The notes: generated by a model not told the origin, from the letters alone. A stretch of DNA of 64,000 nt from Cyclospora cayetanensis (GCF_002999335.1 NW_020312754.1:62001-126000), one strand, 5' to 3'; counted from the first letter of the stretch, positions 48,925-61,564 are shown. A program made the numbers and translations.

Positions 48925-49707
48925 ATGCGCAGACCATGGTACACAAATTCCAATGGCATTTCAAGACGGACGTGCGTGCTCGAGAGAGATGGGAAGCACC
49001 TTAGCCATGTCTTCCCCAAATTCAAGCTGAAGAAAGGTGCCTTAGCAAGGTATGCTCATTCACAGGCAAACAAGGGGTGCTCACAATCATAATTTTCCGT
49101 CCGACGTGCGACGGCGCGAGATACAGGGGAATGGGCACCAAGGGGTCGGAGGTTGTGATGGATTCTCCTGTCGGAACATTTTTATTGCCGTAATTCCCCT
49201 GTGGCCCAAACGTGAATTGCGTTTGCCTACCTTTTGCCTTGTTGACAATTACGCATAGAGTCGCTGCACATAAACGAGCTGATGCACGCTTTGCGGCACG
49301 ATTTACGTAGCATATATAGTCTCACGGTTTGTGCATGCATTGTAGATGCCGATGTTGGCATTCCCCTCTGCATCCGACTCCTTTGGTGCTGTGTGAATGA
49401 ATATGACTTGTCCTTTTTTTGCCTTGCTGTATTCAGAAACCCGCCAAAAATAGACGGCCACATTGTGGATCCAATTTTGCCATCCATCACGCGAACAAGA
49501 CAATTTGCATCCTTTCTATATTACCTCCTCCCGATACCTGCAGTAGCGCGTCTGCTACGTTCTTTGTTCACGAAAATTCGTCAAACCCTCACCATCTTGC
49601 TGCTTCACACCTTGGTGGTACACATCGGCCCCCAATTCAACAAGCGTGCTGCGGGACATTTGAGCACCATTGATTTGAATCGGATGCAAACGCCCAGCAT
49701 ACTTTAA
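48925..49707 (+). CDS. Possible small two-exon gene downstream of bL28
   Basis: Exon 48925-49049 starts ATG and encodes MRRPWYTNSNGISRRT followed by LERDGKHLSHVFPKFKLKKG; the donor AAG|GTATGC is good. It joins in phase 2 to an exon from 49437 (ATTCAG acceptor) encoding NPPKIDGHIVDPILPSITRT. The true 3' end is uncertain. The open frame runs to TAA at 49707, but from about 49555 an antisense frame looks equally protein-like. The 48 bases before 48925 also have another open frame with a Cys/His cluster (RCHCQACKMQ). Function unknown. The first exon and its junction are the most convincing part. Confidence 0.4.
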
Positions 49708-52240
49708 TAAAGCATGTGCCTCTTCTTCGAAACTGTACCGAAAATGCATTCGTAAACAGTGGCTTATTGTGATTCCGCGTACGCTTTTGCTAAATTGCTT
49801 GTCATCACCGACTGGGATGATCTCTTTCCTTCTTTTTCGAGTGGGCAAGATTCTCCTGTTCCCAAGGGCGGGATGAATAGGACGTTGACACTCGAATTGC
49901 TAACTGTCGGTTTGGACGGGTACCTTGCTTCCGATCTGGGGTTGGAGCGCTTTCAAACTCTTGCAACACCACCCATTCTCGAGCCTGGCTACTGGGTAGT
50001 AGCTGGTTTTTGGCGCAAATAGCGATTCTCTCCTTGATTGGAATGCGATAATAGATCGTATCTGCGCAGTGTGCTGCTACACTTCAATTTATAAGCAACA
50101 ATTTTTTTTGGTGTCCTACTGCATTTCACTGTAGGCAGAACCTGATCCACCGTGCTAGGGAGTGGTTTCGGCTGTTTGGGCTTGTTTAGCTCAATTATTT
50201 CCTCCTTGAATGGTCCCTTGATAAAGATCTTTCCAGAATCCGGTGTGTATGTCCTCTCGAAGCATATCTGACAGTTCGGCATGTTTGAGTTGTTTGAAGG
50301 CAACTGTCTACTTCGGGCGTACTGGTGCAAATGCCCAGAGCTTGGTTTTGGGGCTGGCACCCACATTTTGTAGCGTAGTTCCACTGGCCTTTGAATTAAC
50401 GGGATCCACCGACGTTTTCGTGTTTTCTTTAGAACGGCATACTCATACCAGAACAACAACAACGCTTCCATTCTGCTCGCAGCAACTGCATCAAAAGTAA
50501 AACTATGGCAGCCAGGATACCTGCATCGTACCGGATTACTTGTTCCAGGAACAGCTACTGTGCCGCCTGGCTATAAAACGAGCATTTACGGCCTGAGGAA
50601 ATGCACATGGTTGGACGTCCGTAAGCAACTTGCCTTGGTAACCACGATGACATCGGATGGGCTGTCAAATACTTCATTTATGGCTTCTTCGAATTCCTCG
50701 TGCATGTGCAGCATCCCATCCAATGCAGCGGGTGCCGCTCTATTATATCCCACGGCATTTGCGTAAATATCCCTTTTGATTAGCAGTAAGCTATTTAAAA
50801 TGAAAAAAAGCAACATTCCAATATTCGTCTGTCACCAAATGCCCAAAAAGAACCAAAAGTATTCATGAAACGCCCGTAGGCAAACCTGAAACTTTGTCAA
50901 CATACAGTACTGCAGCTGGCTATACACTCGAAAGTCGTTCGCTTGATACGATTGCTTACTCAAAATAACCTAGTAAATATCAGAATGAAGTAGTCTAAAA
51001 AGAATAGATTCATGGCAATGCACCATACTACTCCATCCATTGCCAGGCCGTCATGCTGCCTTGATATCTTTCGCAGCAAAGCAGTTTGTCTTTAAAGCTC
51101 AGTGGATCACGCTTTGATTTTGTCTGCTTCGTGCAGTCTTCCCTGAATGGCGCCTAGCTTTGCAAAAGCAATTCAGTTGTTTCCCATAGCCGGAACCTTG
51201 AAAGATTCAACATGGATTTCTACCTAACCAGCGCCCCTCAGTGGGGTGCCGCAATCAGGAAGTCGTCACAGGCCAAACCCAAGGCGCTAATCTTCTCCAC
51301 TAAAACCTTCAGGTTGCTGGTCTGCTCCAGCCTAGCCACATGGGATAGAACTGCATGTGTTACCTCCAACACCCTGAGTAGGAACAACAGCAAACATTAT
51401 GCATAGATATTTTGTGCGTGGCGATAAATCTAAATAAACTACTTGAATTTATACTATGAATACTAGTGCCGAGATGTGTCGGTTGGCTTATAAGTACTGT
51501 AAATATATTCGCCGGTGTTATGCAAAAGTGTTTCCTATATTGACAGTCATGAACCATGGGCACGCATCTCCTCTAACTCTGGGTCAGCTCATATTTATAC
51601 TCGTAGCAACAAGCCTATGAGAAAAGAGTGCCTCTGGTGCTACCCTTCCAGATGGACGTTGGCCATGGTGGGGCCATGGGTCAGACATTTCGCCCCTCTA
51701 TGCTCCCCTTAAACTTCGTTAGAAACACACTCTTTTGCAAACCCTTCTTACTTTCGTTTCCCCTCTGGAGAGTCCAGGACATGGGGAGCAGAAATAAGCC
51801 GGGTTTTCCCCTGTGCCTTAGCGTTGGCGCAATCAGCCCTTCCGATGCAAATCACGAACGCGTGTTCATTGGCTCTGCCTTCTTCATAGCAGGCGGAATG
51901 CATTACGCCTACCTGCTGCATCATATCCTGTCGCAATAGGAACGGAAACACCACAGAAAATACAGAAGCGTAATCCATAAACCTTCGCTACCGCCACAGA
52001 GTCACAGTCCTACCCTGATGGGGAGGATTGCCGTACCTGTATTGCTGGACTGAGAGCAAGTACTCGGTCACCAGGTAAACCCGCTACGTCTGCCGATGAG
52101 CCTGATTCAGATCCTGTATGCATGAGGAGGGGCCATCCCGATAGCCAGCAGATCGCCTGTGCAATTATAACTGTTAACACGAAGGCTTCAACTGCGACCC
52201 GCGACACGCCCTTCAGGCTCGTGGCCCAGGACACAGCCAT
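49555..52240 (-). CDS. Candidate minus-strand exons, possibly one gene or two
   Basis: Several minus-strand stretches read as real protein, but I cannot join them all in phase. 52240-52037 begins ATG, encodes a single strong hydrophobic segment (EAFVLTVIIAQAICWLSGWP) near the N-terminus and ends at a good donor (CAG|GTACGG), fitting a signal-anchor first exon. About 51376-51240 gives a helix (VLSHVARLEQTSNLKVLVEK). About 51155-51105 gives AIQGRLHEADKIKA. About 50790-50650 gives LHMHEEFEEAINEVFDSPSD, followed by a possible GC donor. About 49740-49555 gives YSFEEEAHALLKYAGRLHPI. No family recognised. The pieces may belong to one secreted or membrane protein or to separate genes. Confidence 0.35.
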
Positions 52241-54503
52241 TTCCCGCTCGTACCTCAAGCCACAGCAAACATTGGTTTGTAGCAAGTGTTCAAAGGACAC
52301 AACCGATCGAGGGAAAGAATGCAGTAGTAATGTGAGCAGTGAGCAGAGTTGGAAGGGTAGTTACGCACTGTGGCAGGCAGCGTTAGGAGAGCTTGCACCA
52401 CATGCTGCGAAGTCCATTTTGGCAATTGAACTTAAAGGGAATATCAAAGACATGTAAGTTTGACGCAGTGAAGGAAATGGAAACTTCGTGGGGGCCCCTT
52501 CGGCTGCAGCCTAGTCCGGGGCCCCGATCAGCAGGAAGGCACCCCTAAGTAGCCACTGTCCTAGCGCGACAGCTTGTTCATATTACCTATTTATTGCCTT
52601 GGGAAGTCGACGGTTGAGGCGGCCTAGGCAAAAAAGGCAGCACACTTGTTCCAGTTATGCGTCTGGTGAGACAGAAAAACCCGGTCTGCAGCTCGCATAG
52701 TTCTCGTCATTGAAATAACAAGGAAAAACTGTAGCCCTGATGTTCTCAACTTGCCTCATTTACATCCTTATCGAAGCAGAGACAGGGCTAGCAGTATTGT
52801 TTGCCAGCTCTCTACTACTGGCAAAGGCAGAGCTGGGCGGAAAACAAAATGGATCCGAATACTTTCTCTGACACAAACCCGCGATTATGAGGGTTGAATG
52901 TCTATCACTCACTTATTGTCATTGAGGGCCTTAATTACGCGGACGGACTAGCAAAAGTGCAGGCCAACTGCGCTGTTTACCTGGAGCGTCTTAACTAGCA
53001 GTTTACTGTCGGATGACCACATGGTAGCTGCATGGAGCTACCTGAGGCCTGCAGTGGGCTATATTTAAATTAACTATTGAGCGTCAGCTAATTTATCGAC
53101 GTCGGTGTGCGAAAAAGCAATCCTAAACGGTAAATACTGAGGTACACTCTGGATTGCAGGTCCAGGACGGACACGAACGACACTAGCATTAGCACAAACA
53201 TAGCTATCGCTGAACGAAAAAACAAGAATGCTCGAAGCTTTTATGTTGGGACCAAAAGTGCTAAGTAGCAGTAGAAACTTGCTAAAAGTATGCGGCTCTG
53301 GACGTCCTTCCCTATCCAGGTGGATGATGACCACCAAGTATAAATTATACCAGTATAGAGCACGGTGTCCCTGTCCCGTCAAATGCTGTTTTTGAACTCT
53401 CAATATTGCCTTTAGCTCCCTGACACTGTCTTTATTCCCTGGATACAAAAGATAGCCATGGTCACACCTGTGAAATCGGGAGCCTGTGGATACACTTGGA
53501 TTTCTAGCACGGCACTTTATCTTTGCGGCCTCAAACACGCACGATGTTAGAGGTATTTGTTAGTCGCCGTGGAAAGAGGAACGCAGCGGGAGACAATACA
53601 ATACAGAAGTAAAGCTGTAACACCTAATATAAGGTCTCCGCAGGGAGTCTACCGCAGACTCGATTTCAGTCTTAAATGTCGTTCAGTGCTTTCTGATAAG
53701 AGCTCATTTTGCTTTGCTCGCGCTTCTCAGTTCCCTACACGGAAGTCAAGGGCCAGTTTGGGTGCGCGTGACCGCACCCTTCTAGAATTGATAGCATGAA
53801 TAGCTACTTCTGCGGAGCATCTACCTCACCCGCACACAAGATTGTGTTTTTTGTATCGAGGGAATCGTACTCTGCAGTAGCGAACATAGAAACTAATTAG
53901 CCGATTCTTTTGTACTCTTTTAAGAAGATATCTAGTACAGTAGAAAGCGCCTTAGGGCATCTAGCCTACAAAAGCTCTGGCGATGGGGCTTCTGACCCCA
54001 TTGGCTTCTTCCTGCTGCTACTGCGAAGTAAACGAGACTAAAGGCCACTACTCCCTGTCATCTTTTAGTCTCTTGTGAGCCGGCCTTGAGGTAGTCAGTC
54101 AAAAGCCAGTGATGCGGTGCCATCATTGGTTTCCCCATCATCGCTAAAGAACCTGGCACGGCAGGACGTCTTCCTCTGCTTCCCTGTGCCCATCAATACG
54201 GGACGTGAGAATGAAGAGCATAAGTCGTGTGTTCTGATAAGACGCCAATGAAACATGCAGCGGCACGCTGCTTTCGTTGGGGCCGCTAACAGGGCCTAGC
54301 GCATGCCACCGCAAGCGCCTCTTCCCACTGCATTCGCTGCCTAGTACATCGGATCAGAGCCGCCTTGTGTGCCTTGCAAGAGGCCTGTGAAGGCACCCAG
54401 GGTGGCTACATAGCTGGCCTGTGTGCGGCTTCTTCTGTGTTAGCTGTAACTGCATTGCTATCTTTTTCAATACCTGTCCGCCCGTCCGAGAAAGCAAGAT
54501 ACA
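52241..54503. other. Intergenic stretch
   Basis: Between the probable 5' end of the minus-strand gene at 52240 and the 3' end of the kinase gene. A 154-codon minus frame at 53538-53074 has no ATG near its start and no splice support. The kinase 3' UTR should lie just below 54504. Confidence 0.45.
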
Positions 54504-57500
54504 CTAGGATCCTAGACCCAACAGAGAATTCAGATCAACCTCTACGTCCAGCAAATTGGCAGTGTAAAGCTGCTGCAACAGCTGCGCACAAGCAGCAAAG
54601 TTGGGCCTCAGAGAGGGGTCCGGCTGGAGGCAGCTCCTGAGAAACCTTCGTAACGGCCGCGGAATCTTGTCAAGAGGAGGAGTTACCCCCCCGTAGCCCA
54701 CAACCGTTATTAGATGAGAAGGAGAACCAATGCCTGCATCAACCAAGCACAAACGGATACTTATTGACGCAAAGTTAGGGTATATACCAGCAACACGAAG
54801 GCCCCATCAGCATATACGCATGAATGAGGGAAAGAAGGGAAAGGATGTGCCAAGCGGACTAGAACACTGTCGTACAGACAAACAAAACAGGGTACTGCAG
54901 ATGATACAAAAGCAAACAGGAGATATTGTAGACCCTAGCGGCGCCATCAACACCGCACAAGCAAACAAATACAGAGACAAAGAAGAACCCCATCCGAATC
55001 ATATATTTTGCCTCACCAGCGAAGGGCATATCTCCCACCAACATTTCCCAGAGAACGACTCCAAAGGAATAGACGTCTGCAGCGAATGTAAATGCTTCCC
55101 CTCGTAGAACTGCACGCAATGAGCACACAAGCACGAGCAACTGTAATTGCTTGCGCGTCCGCTCAGACGGCACTGCATATGCATAGTGGCCTCCCAGTAT
55201 CTTGAGAAGCACACCATGCAGCGAAGGTATGTGCGATAGGCAGCGAGTCTCATCTGGAGGAGCCGAACGAAGGAGGCCACTAAATGAGAAAAACAAAGGT
55301 CAGAAGACACCAAAACACCAATTGATAGAGATGGCACCCATAAAAGAAGGCCTTCGGAGATGAGCGACTTGCTAAGCTGCATGACTCTCTCCCCGTGCCC
55401 TAGTGCGGCCGTCGCTGTAGAGTGACATGCGAGCCCATGAGGCGATGTGGGTGCCTGCATTAGAGCCACATAAGCACCTTCATACGCGCTGTAAAGCTAG
55501 GAAACTCACTCTCCGGTGCCATCCAATGATGTGTTCCCACACATCCCAGATGAGCAGCCTGCGGGTCCTGTTGTTGCTGCTGTTCATGCTGCTGCTGCTG
55601 CTCCTGAGCAGCAGTCCACCAGTCTGGGCCCCCTGCAGCTTCAACAATGGTGGCGAGCCCAAAGTCGCAAAGTCGAACCTCCCCATTGTTGGTGAGCAGG
55701 ATATTTGGGCTCTTTAAGTCGCAATGCATTACCCCCTTCTCGTGCAGGTAGCTCATACCGAGAGCCACCTCCCTTGCCAGCTTCACAACCCGCATTAGCG
55801 GCAAAGACACCCGCTGCTTGTGCAACAGATCGAACAGAGACCCCCCGGAGACGTACTCAGTTACAAGGCCATACACCGGGGGGCCCACCACCCCCAAGAG
55901 CAGAAGCACGTTTGGATGGCGCAACAAGGAAAGAACAGAGAGCTCAGCGTAGAGGCTACGCTGTGCCCCTTGGCTATCCCGCTGCCTAAATGTCTTAACC
56001 GCAACACTCATCTCCCCACAAGGCTCCGATGTCTGCTGATCTTGCTGCTCGGGTTCCCTGCAGTGCTCTTTTTGCTGCCAAAAGGCAGCAGTGATCGGAA
56101 ATCTCGTTTTGTCGTTGTGGTGCTCACCCTGACCCGCACTAGCAGATGGCCCCCACAGTTGCCGCTGACGTCGCTCTCGTTTCTGCTGCTGGCTGCTGCC
56201 GGCAACCTGCCCATGGCGGTGTTGGGCGTCTAGACTTCGGGTGTACCTCCAAGTCGCCTTGAAAACGCGGCTGTACCCTCCTTCCCCAATAGGCCCCTGA
56301 ATATCGATTTCTGTCGCTGGAATGAGAATCTGTTGCAGCAGGTTGTCACGCGTCATTCTGGCGGCCTTGTAGAGCCCCCGCAGTCTATGTCTGTGCCTAA
56401 GCTTTAGCAGCAGATCAACAAGGAGCAACAGCAGCCGTCGTTCCTCCCAAGCCCTCACCCCCATATCCTTGAGATCCGCGTCGGTCAGCGCCAGGAGAGC
56501 TGGACCGTCAACTTGCTGCTCCCGCATCAACTGACAGAGGCCCTGTCTGCAGCCCATGCTCTTCAGCAAGCACTGCACATGCTCTTCCCCCCAGTGCCTC
56601 ACTGCAGGCGCTGCAGAGAACTGGCGCAACGCCTCCATTTGCTCCGTAAGTCTCTGCTCCATACCAAGAGACCCTTCTCCTAAATCCGTTTCGTCGCTAC
56701 TACTGCTGCTGCTGCTGCTGCTGGTCAGGCCGATTGCAGCGGCAGCTTGCCGCAACGCCGTAGGCCTTTTCAGCCTCCCTGAAGAGCGAGAATGGCCCTC
56801 CCGCTGCTGCCTTGGCCTTAGTTGTGGCTGCCGCTGGTCGCTCTGCGTGTTGCCTTCGCTGCTGAGACAAACCATTTCCTCAGGAGACCTCCTTGGGCGG
56901 GGACTGTGGCATTTCCGTCTGCTTCTGCCTGCAGGCAGGAGATGCCTCGACGAGATGAGCAGCTCCTGCTTGCAGATTCGCCCGTGTTCCCACTCCCCAG
57001 CGTAAATCATCCCGCCAGGATACACAATGATGCCTTTGCCGTGCTTCTGCCCGGTAGAGAACTGCCCCACGTAGCGGCACCCCTGCGTCAAGGTCTGCAT
57101 GCCAAACCCATGCCTGAAGTCTTGCACCCACTGGCCTTCATACTTGCAGGCTGTAGGACCTCGCAGCAGCACTCCCCACCGCTCCCGCCTCCCCAAACGC
57201 CAGAAGCCGCAGTACCCCGCCAACGGACGAGGCCCCTGGGCCAGCACCAGGCCCGTCTGAAGCCCGTCAGCCACCCGCAACTCCCCGCTGCCATGCGCCC
57301 CCCCCAATCCCAGGGGGGCCCCCCCCCAGGCAAGGCCCTGCGAGGTAGGACCTCTCGGAGGGCTTGGTAAGAGGACGCACTCCCCTGCGAGCGACCCACA
57401 ACCCAAACGCCGAAGTGCCGCCTTCCCCCACAGACCCCTTCCGCAACGGGAGACACCGCCTCCGTACAGAGCAAAGCCACAGCCGTGCGATATGCAGGAC

Positions 57501-58398
57501 GCGAAGGTTTCCCCGTAATAGAGACGATCGTCTCTGGATAAGAGCAGTGCCAAGTTTAAGCGCAGGTGCTTAGGTAGGGATGCAGATAGCGCCGGCCCAG
57601 TCTGAAAGTCAGCAGGTGGATCTTCCTGCGATGTGTGATCGCCGGCAGGAGGCCGAGGGATCACCCGTCCTGAGGCGGTGCTGCCGCTGCTCAGAGTGCT
57701 GTGCGGCGAGGCTGCTGGCACGGCGCAGCCTAGAGGCACACCTGATGAGACATTCTCCTCGTCTTGAGAGCGCTCATTTCCGGGCTGCAGCATCTGCCAC
57801 AGCCAAGAAAACATCTCTTTCGACTTTGCCTGAATTTTTCCTGATGAACTGCTGCTGGTGGCACCGCCAACTCGGCATGTCCTCTCCCCAGCCTCGCCGC
57901 CGCTGCGCTCTGCTGCCGCCCCTGCAGCTGCTGCGTTCAAATAAGGAAAAGGCAGCTGGCTGCAAGCAGTAACGGGGGGAATCCTTCCATGCCTCTCCAG
58001 CTCCTGCAGCGCCTGCTGCCGTAACCTGTGGGGGCCCGACGGGGAGGTTTTCTGCCGAGGCTCCGTCAGAGAATGCGACATGCTGTGACCGCTCCCTGAC
58101 ACCGCGGGTGCTGCTCTTGCTGCTGATACCAGGGGGGACCCCCCTGGGTCTCCTGGTGTACGCACACGGGAAAGCCCAGTGGCTCTGCCTAAGAAAGCTT
58201 GGGGCCTCCGTGTGGTGTCATCGGAGCTGCTCGAGGGCCCTTCATCTTGCAGCTTGGGCAGCGGCTGCTGCTGGTGCAGCGACTGGCAGGGCAGTGGCGG
58301 CAGCTGCGGCTGCGCTGCAGGAAAAGGGGGCCGTTGCGAGGCACCTGGGAAAAGGTATCTCCAGGGAGGACGGAACTGGTCAAGACTTAGGCGGCTAG

Positions 58399-58444
<46 letters not shown>

Positions 58445-59392
58445 ATTACTGCTGCTGATACTGTCGGTCTGAGCGCGTCTCCCGTCTCCTAGCAAGCTGG
58501 GAGGCAGGGGGCGTGCTCTCAGGCTGCTCGTTGCTTCTGCCTCGGTTCTTCCTGCCTGCCCATTAGCCCCCCCCTCTCCCTCCTGAGGGGCAGCACCAAC
58601 AGCAGCATCCACGGTATTGAAGCGCCACAGCTGGGCTGCCAAGGTGGCTTCTGTCCTACCCAGGTCTGGCTCCTGTGCGTTCTCCAGCGAATGCAGCAGA
58701 CCTTCATCCACGTGATGCTGCTGTTGCTGCTGTTGCTGCAGCCGTGGTCTATCCTCTCTGGCCTTTGCTTGGGCTCGTAGCCGATTTTCCTGCTCCTCTT
58801 TGTGCCCTCGTGGCACTGCCGGTCCTGCAGCTACCTGCTCTGTCTGCTGCTTCTGTCGGACCCGCTTCTGCTGCTGCTGTCTCACCTGCTTCTGGAGCCT
58901 GCACTGACTATGTGTATGCCGCCGCTGGCCGTTGCAGCCCTGACGCTGCACTGGGGGCGCTGCCGTGTCTTCCCTTGCGGCGGTTTCCTGCCCCAGCCAC
59001 TCTTGCGGGTTGTGCTCCTGCACTCGCAACAACTGTGGGTCCTCGTGACAACCAGAAGAAAGCTCGCTACGGTTCACGATGCACGATGAGTCGCTTCTCC
59101 TCTGTACACTTCTGGGCTGCCCCGTTTCAGCGTTAAGGAGACCCTCGGGGGCCCCTCCTCCCCAGGAGCTTGCCACGGTTCCTCTGTTGCCGTGAGCGCC
59201 GGCGGTTGGTAGGCCCTCATCTGCTGCCTCTTCCAGCGTGTGTGTACTTCTCCTGAAGTCGGAATCAGGTGGGGAGGAAGAGGCTGCGAGGGCTGTTGCA
59301 GGTAACGGGGGTGGATCTGCTGTCTGGCCATCTTCTGCCTGCTGCTCCTCAGACCCTGACAACTCGAAGGCCCCTGCAGGCTGCTCCCCCAT
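54504..59392 (-). CDS. TKL3: MORN-SAM tyrosine-kinase-like protein kinase (TKL3-like)
   Basis: Minus-strand exons 59392-55510, 55109-55017 and 54733-54504 (TAG) join in phase 1 and give 1401 aa. The N-terminal 600 residues are low complexity, with Gln runs and a long Ser run at about 58443-58397. MORN repeats sit near residues 625, 750, 773 and 796 (YEGQWVQDFRHGFGMQTL; YVGQFSTGQKHGKGIIVYPG). A SAM domain spans about 930-996 (WGEEHVQCLLKSMG ... LKDMGVRAWEERRLLLL). The kinase begins near 1028: glycine loop GEGGYSRVF (1036), VAVK lysine 1133, catalytic HCDLKSPN (1223-1230), DFG 1243-1245, and APEIL from 1292 across the exon join, then DVYSFGVVLWE and DPSLRPNF. MORN plus SAM plus TKL is the architecture of Plasmodium TKL3. 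The HRD arginine is Cys. Long Gln/His-rich inserts lie in the N-lobe and activation loop. I chose ATG 59392 (MGEQPAG) because the upstream frame lacks another ATG. Confidence 0.9.
58397..58445. repeat. (GCT)n / (AGC)n triplet run
   Basis: About 15 uninterrupted triplets on the plus strand, read as a Ser run in the minus-strand kinase. It is the longest pure triplet run in this gene. Confidence 0.9.
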
Positions 59393-60243
59393 GATGGGGC
59401 TAAGGTGCTTGCGGCTGGCAGACAAGCAGACAGCCTCGATTCTCCCTGGCCCTCCGAGGGAAAAAGCAGAGTCGGAAGAAAAAACGGGGTGTCGGTGCAC
59501 AGCAGGGAGGTGTTGCACGGGCCCTTTGTTCCCGAAGGAAGACACTCCAGCTGCACCTGGGCACCGCTCTGCGGCTGCGAAGCGGATCCTCCGCACGGGC
59601 AGCCTTATTGCTTGGAGGCTGCACGGAAGCTACAAGGTGCGGTCCCGAAGCTGAGTAAGCGGAAGCAGCGGGATCAGGCGAGGGTTCTGAACCCCAGCGG
59701 CGCGCCCTGGGGTTGATGGGGAGCCCTTGGGTGGTCTATAGTGCACGGATCTGTCGGGAAAGGACAATAAGAAAAGCTGTGCGGGTCCCTAGGGGGTCGG
59801 CGTGAGAGGCTTTCGGAACTGGAGTCACGAGGTTTCTTTGGAATTGCCCACTAGAATGCTCCTTCTGCCATCTAGAGTTGCTCGGTGTCCTTATGCTGCA
59901 AGATTTTTTCGATGTGGAAAGGGGAACCGTATGCGCACGACAGCCTAAGCAACCGGCGGGGCCCACAGCCGAAGACTGTCGCGGCGAAACGCGAAGAGGG
60001 CCCCCGCCCGTGCAACCCAATTCCCTGCACCTCCAACTCAAATCAGTGGAGTCAAACCAACTGGAATGAATTTATGTGCTCGGGCGTGTGTTTGCTGCTG
60101 GAGTGCTGCTCTGTTTAGCGTTTGCACAGTTCCTTCTGTAGGCCGGGCGAACTCCGCTGAAAAAAAGTTGCAAGGTGCCCATTGAGGAGTTGACGCTACA
60201 TTGAGGGCAACGGATCAAATGTGGTAAGCTACTGTCAGGCCAC
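59393..60243. other. Upstream region of the TKL3-like kinase
   Basis: Presumed 5' UTR and promoter. The kinase frame stays open upstream of its first ATG to 59596, and a further minus frame covers 60041-59736, so an additional 5' exon is possible. Confidence 0.45.
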
Positions 60244-60481
60244 CTACTTAAGAAGGTTCCTCTTCCCACTGAATGTCACGACGCCACTTGCGGCACCTCT
60301 GGGACACTCGATGCCAAGATCACCTAGTGCACGTGTACGGCTAAACGCAGTCATGCAGCTCATCACTGCACATCGACTGGCCAACGATGAAGCCTGATAG
60401 GCAATCTTATCTGCCGTCAGTAGCTCAGCTAGAGCTCTGGATGCATATTTTTCGAAGGGCAAATTCTGGAGGAGCTGACGC
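60244..60481 (-). CDS. Possible terminal exon, unknown protein
   Basis: A minus-strand stretch after a good acceptor (ATATATTTTAG) encodes 78 residues of helical, Ala/Ser/Leu-rich protein (YASRALAELLTADKIAYQAS; CAVMSCMTAFSRTRALGDLG) ending in a stop. No family recognised. It begins in phase 2; the upstream partner is uncertain, though the frame at 61564-61312 could supply a matching phase. Confidence 0.35.
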
Positions 60482-61288
60482 CTAAAATATATACGTACCC
60501 TGAGGCTTCGCAGGGGGAAAAAATGGAGAGCAACCACAGAACACGCAGCAATTACATCCAGATTTGCAGATGGAAGAATACTAGTATATAAAATGGTAGG
60601 TTTTCATCTCACTTTGCAGTCTACAGGGATTAGGGTGCTTTGCCTAGGATAGAAATGACAGGACGCAACAATCTCCATTGTACTATTGTTTCGTGATTAT
60701 CATCACCCTGCTGCCCCTACTATTTGTATGCTAACCAGAGCCCTGCTGAAGAGGAGGCGCGCTGCAGCTACAGATCCAGGGCCCAATAAACCAGTGTACC
60801 TCTTTCTACAGAGAGACCTGCCGGGGGAGTCACCAATCTCCTAAAACGTTTTGCCTGAAATTCAGTAGCAGTACACTAAGGTTCTTACTACTGAAGACTT
60901 GTAAGCACCTGAAAGGCAGATTGGGGTATCATAAAAAGAAATCACTACTTTCGCATTTACATACATCTGCTCGATCCATGCAGGGGAGCTAGGAATTTAG
61001 ATTTATCCTGATAGTGAGCTGCGGAGATTCGAGTAGCGTATGCCGCCGTGGAGCTAACGAACTCTGATCTTGTGACTCTAGTGCTCGCGTAATCCATCTA
61101 ACGTTTGGCAGGTTTGTCTGTGGATCTTTGCTTTCCTTGTGTATGATCTGTGCGCGTTCGCCGAGCAACTCGATATATCCTCTCTCTTTGGTTACGCAAC
61201 TGATTTCGTAGAATGTTCTAAGACGTCAGACGGCACCACTTTATTTGCAGTAGAAGGTAATCCCTGAACAAAAATGCCCGGAGCAGGG

Positions 61289-61564
61289 TCAGTAGCGGCA
61301 GCACATGAAACAGCGGAAGCAGGGATAGTCAAATGAGTCTTCGACTCCTTTGTACTGCCTTAAATAAGGATAGGTTTGGTTGAAACGAGTAACAGCGGCC
61401 ATCGAGCATGGAAAGTGCTCTTTTCCTTCGGTGCGCGGCTTCGTATTCCATGGCACTTCGAAGATGAAGCTAAACTCTCCAGATAGATATCCATACGCAG
61501 AATAAAACCAAATGATCGAAGCGCACATATTTAACAGAAGTTGTGTGAGGGGCAAATATAACAT
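61289..61564 (-). CDS. Possible exon with a membrane segment and cysteine-rich end
   Basis: An ATG-initiated minus frame of 91 aa starts with a hydrophobic segment (LLLNMCASIIWFYSAYGYL), continues FIFEVPWNTKPRT, has an N-glycosylation-type site (FNQT), and ends Cys-rich (YPCFRCFMCC). It looks more protein-like than its neighbours, but splice sites are weak. Unknown function. Confidence 0.3.
   Translation of the reverse strand: MLYLPLTQLLLNMCASIIWFYSAYGYLSGEFSFIFEVPWNTKPRTEGKEHFPCSMAAVTRFNQTYPYLRQYKGVEDSFDYPCFRCFMCCRY

Noticed and set aside
53074..53538. 154-codon minus-strand frame
   Set aside because: No ATG near its start, no recognisable motif and no splice sites; probably chance in a gene-poor region.
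56822..57370. 182-codon plus-strand frame
   Set aside because: Antisense to the MORN region of the kinase; GC-rich codons leave the opposite strand open.
60244..60481. Possible ATP synthase gamma C-terminus
   Set aside because: A vague likeness of the helical pattern only; the family's conserved C-terminal motif is absent.
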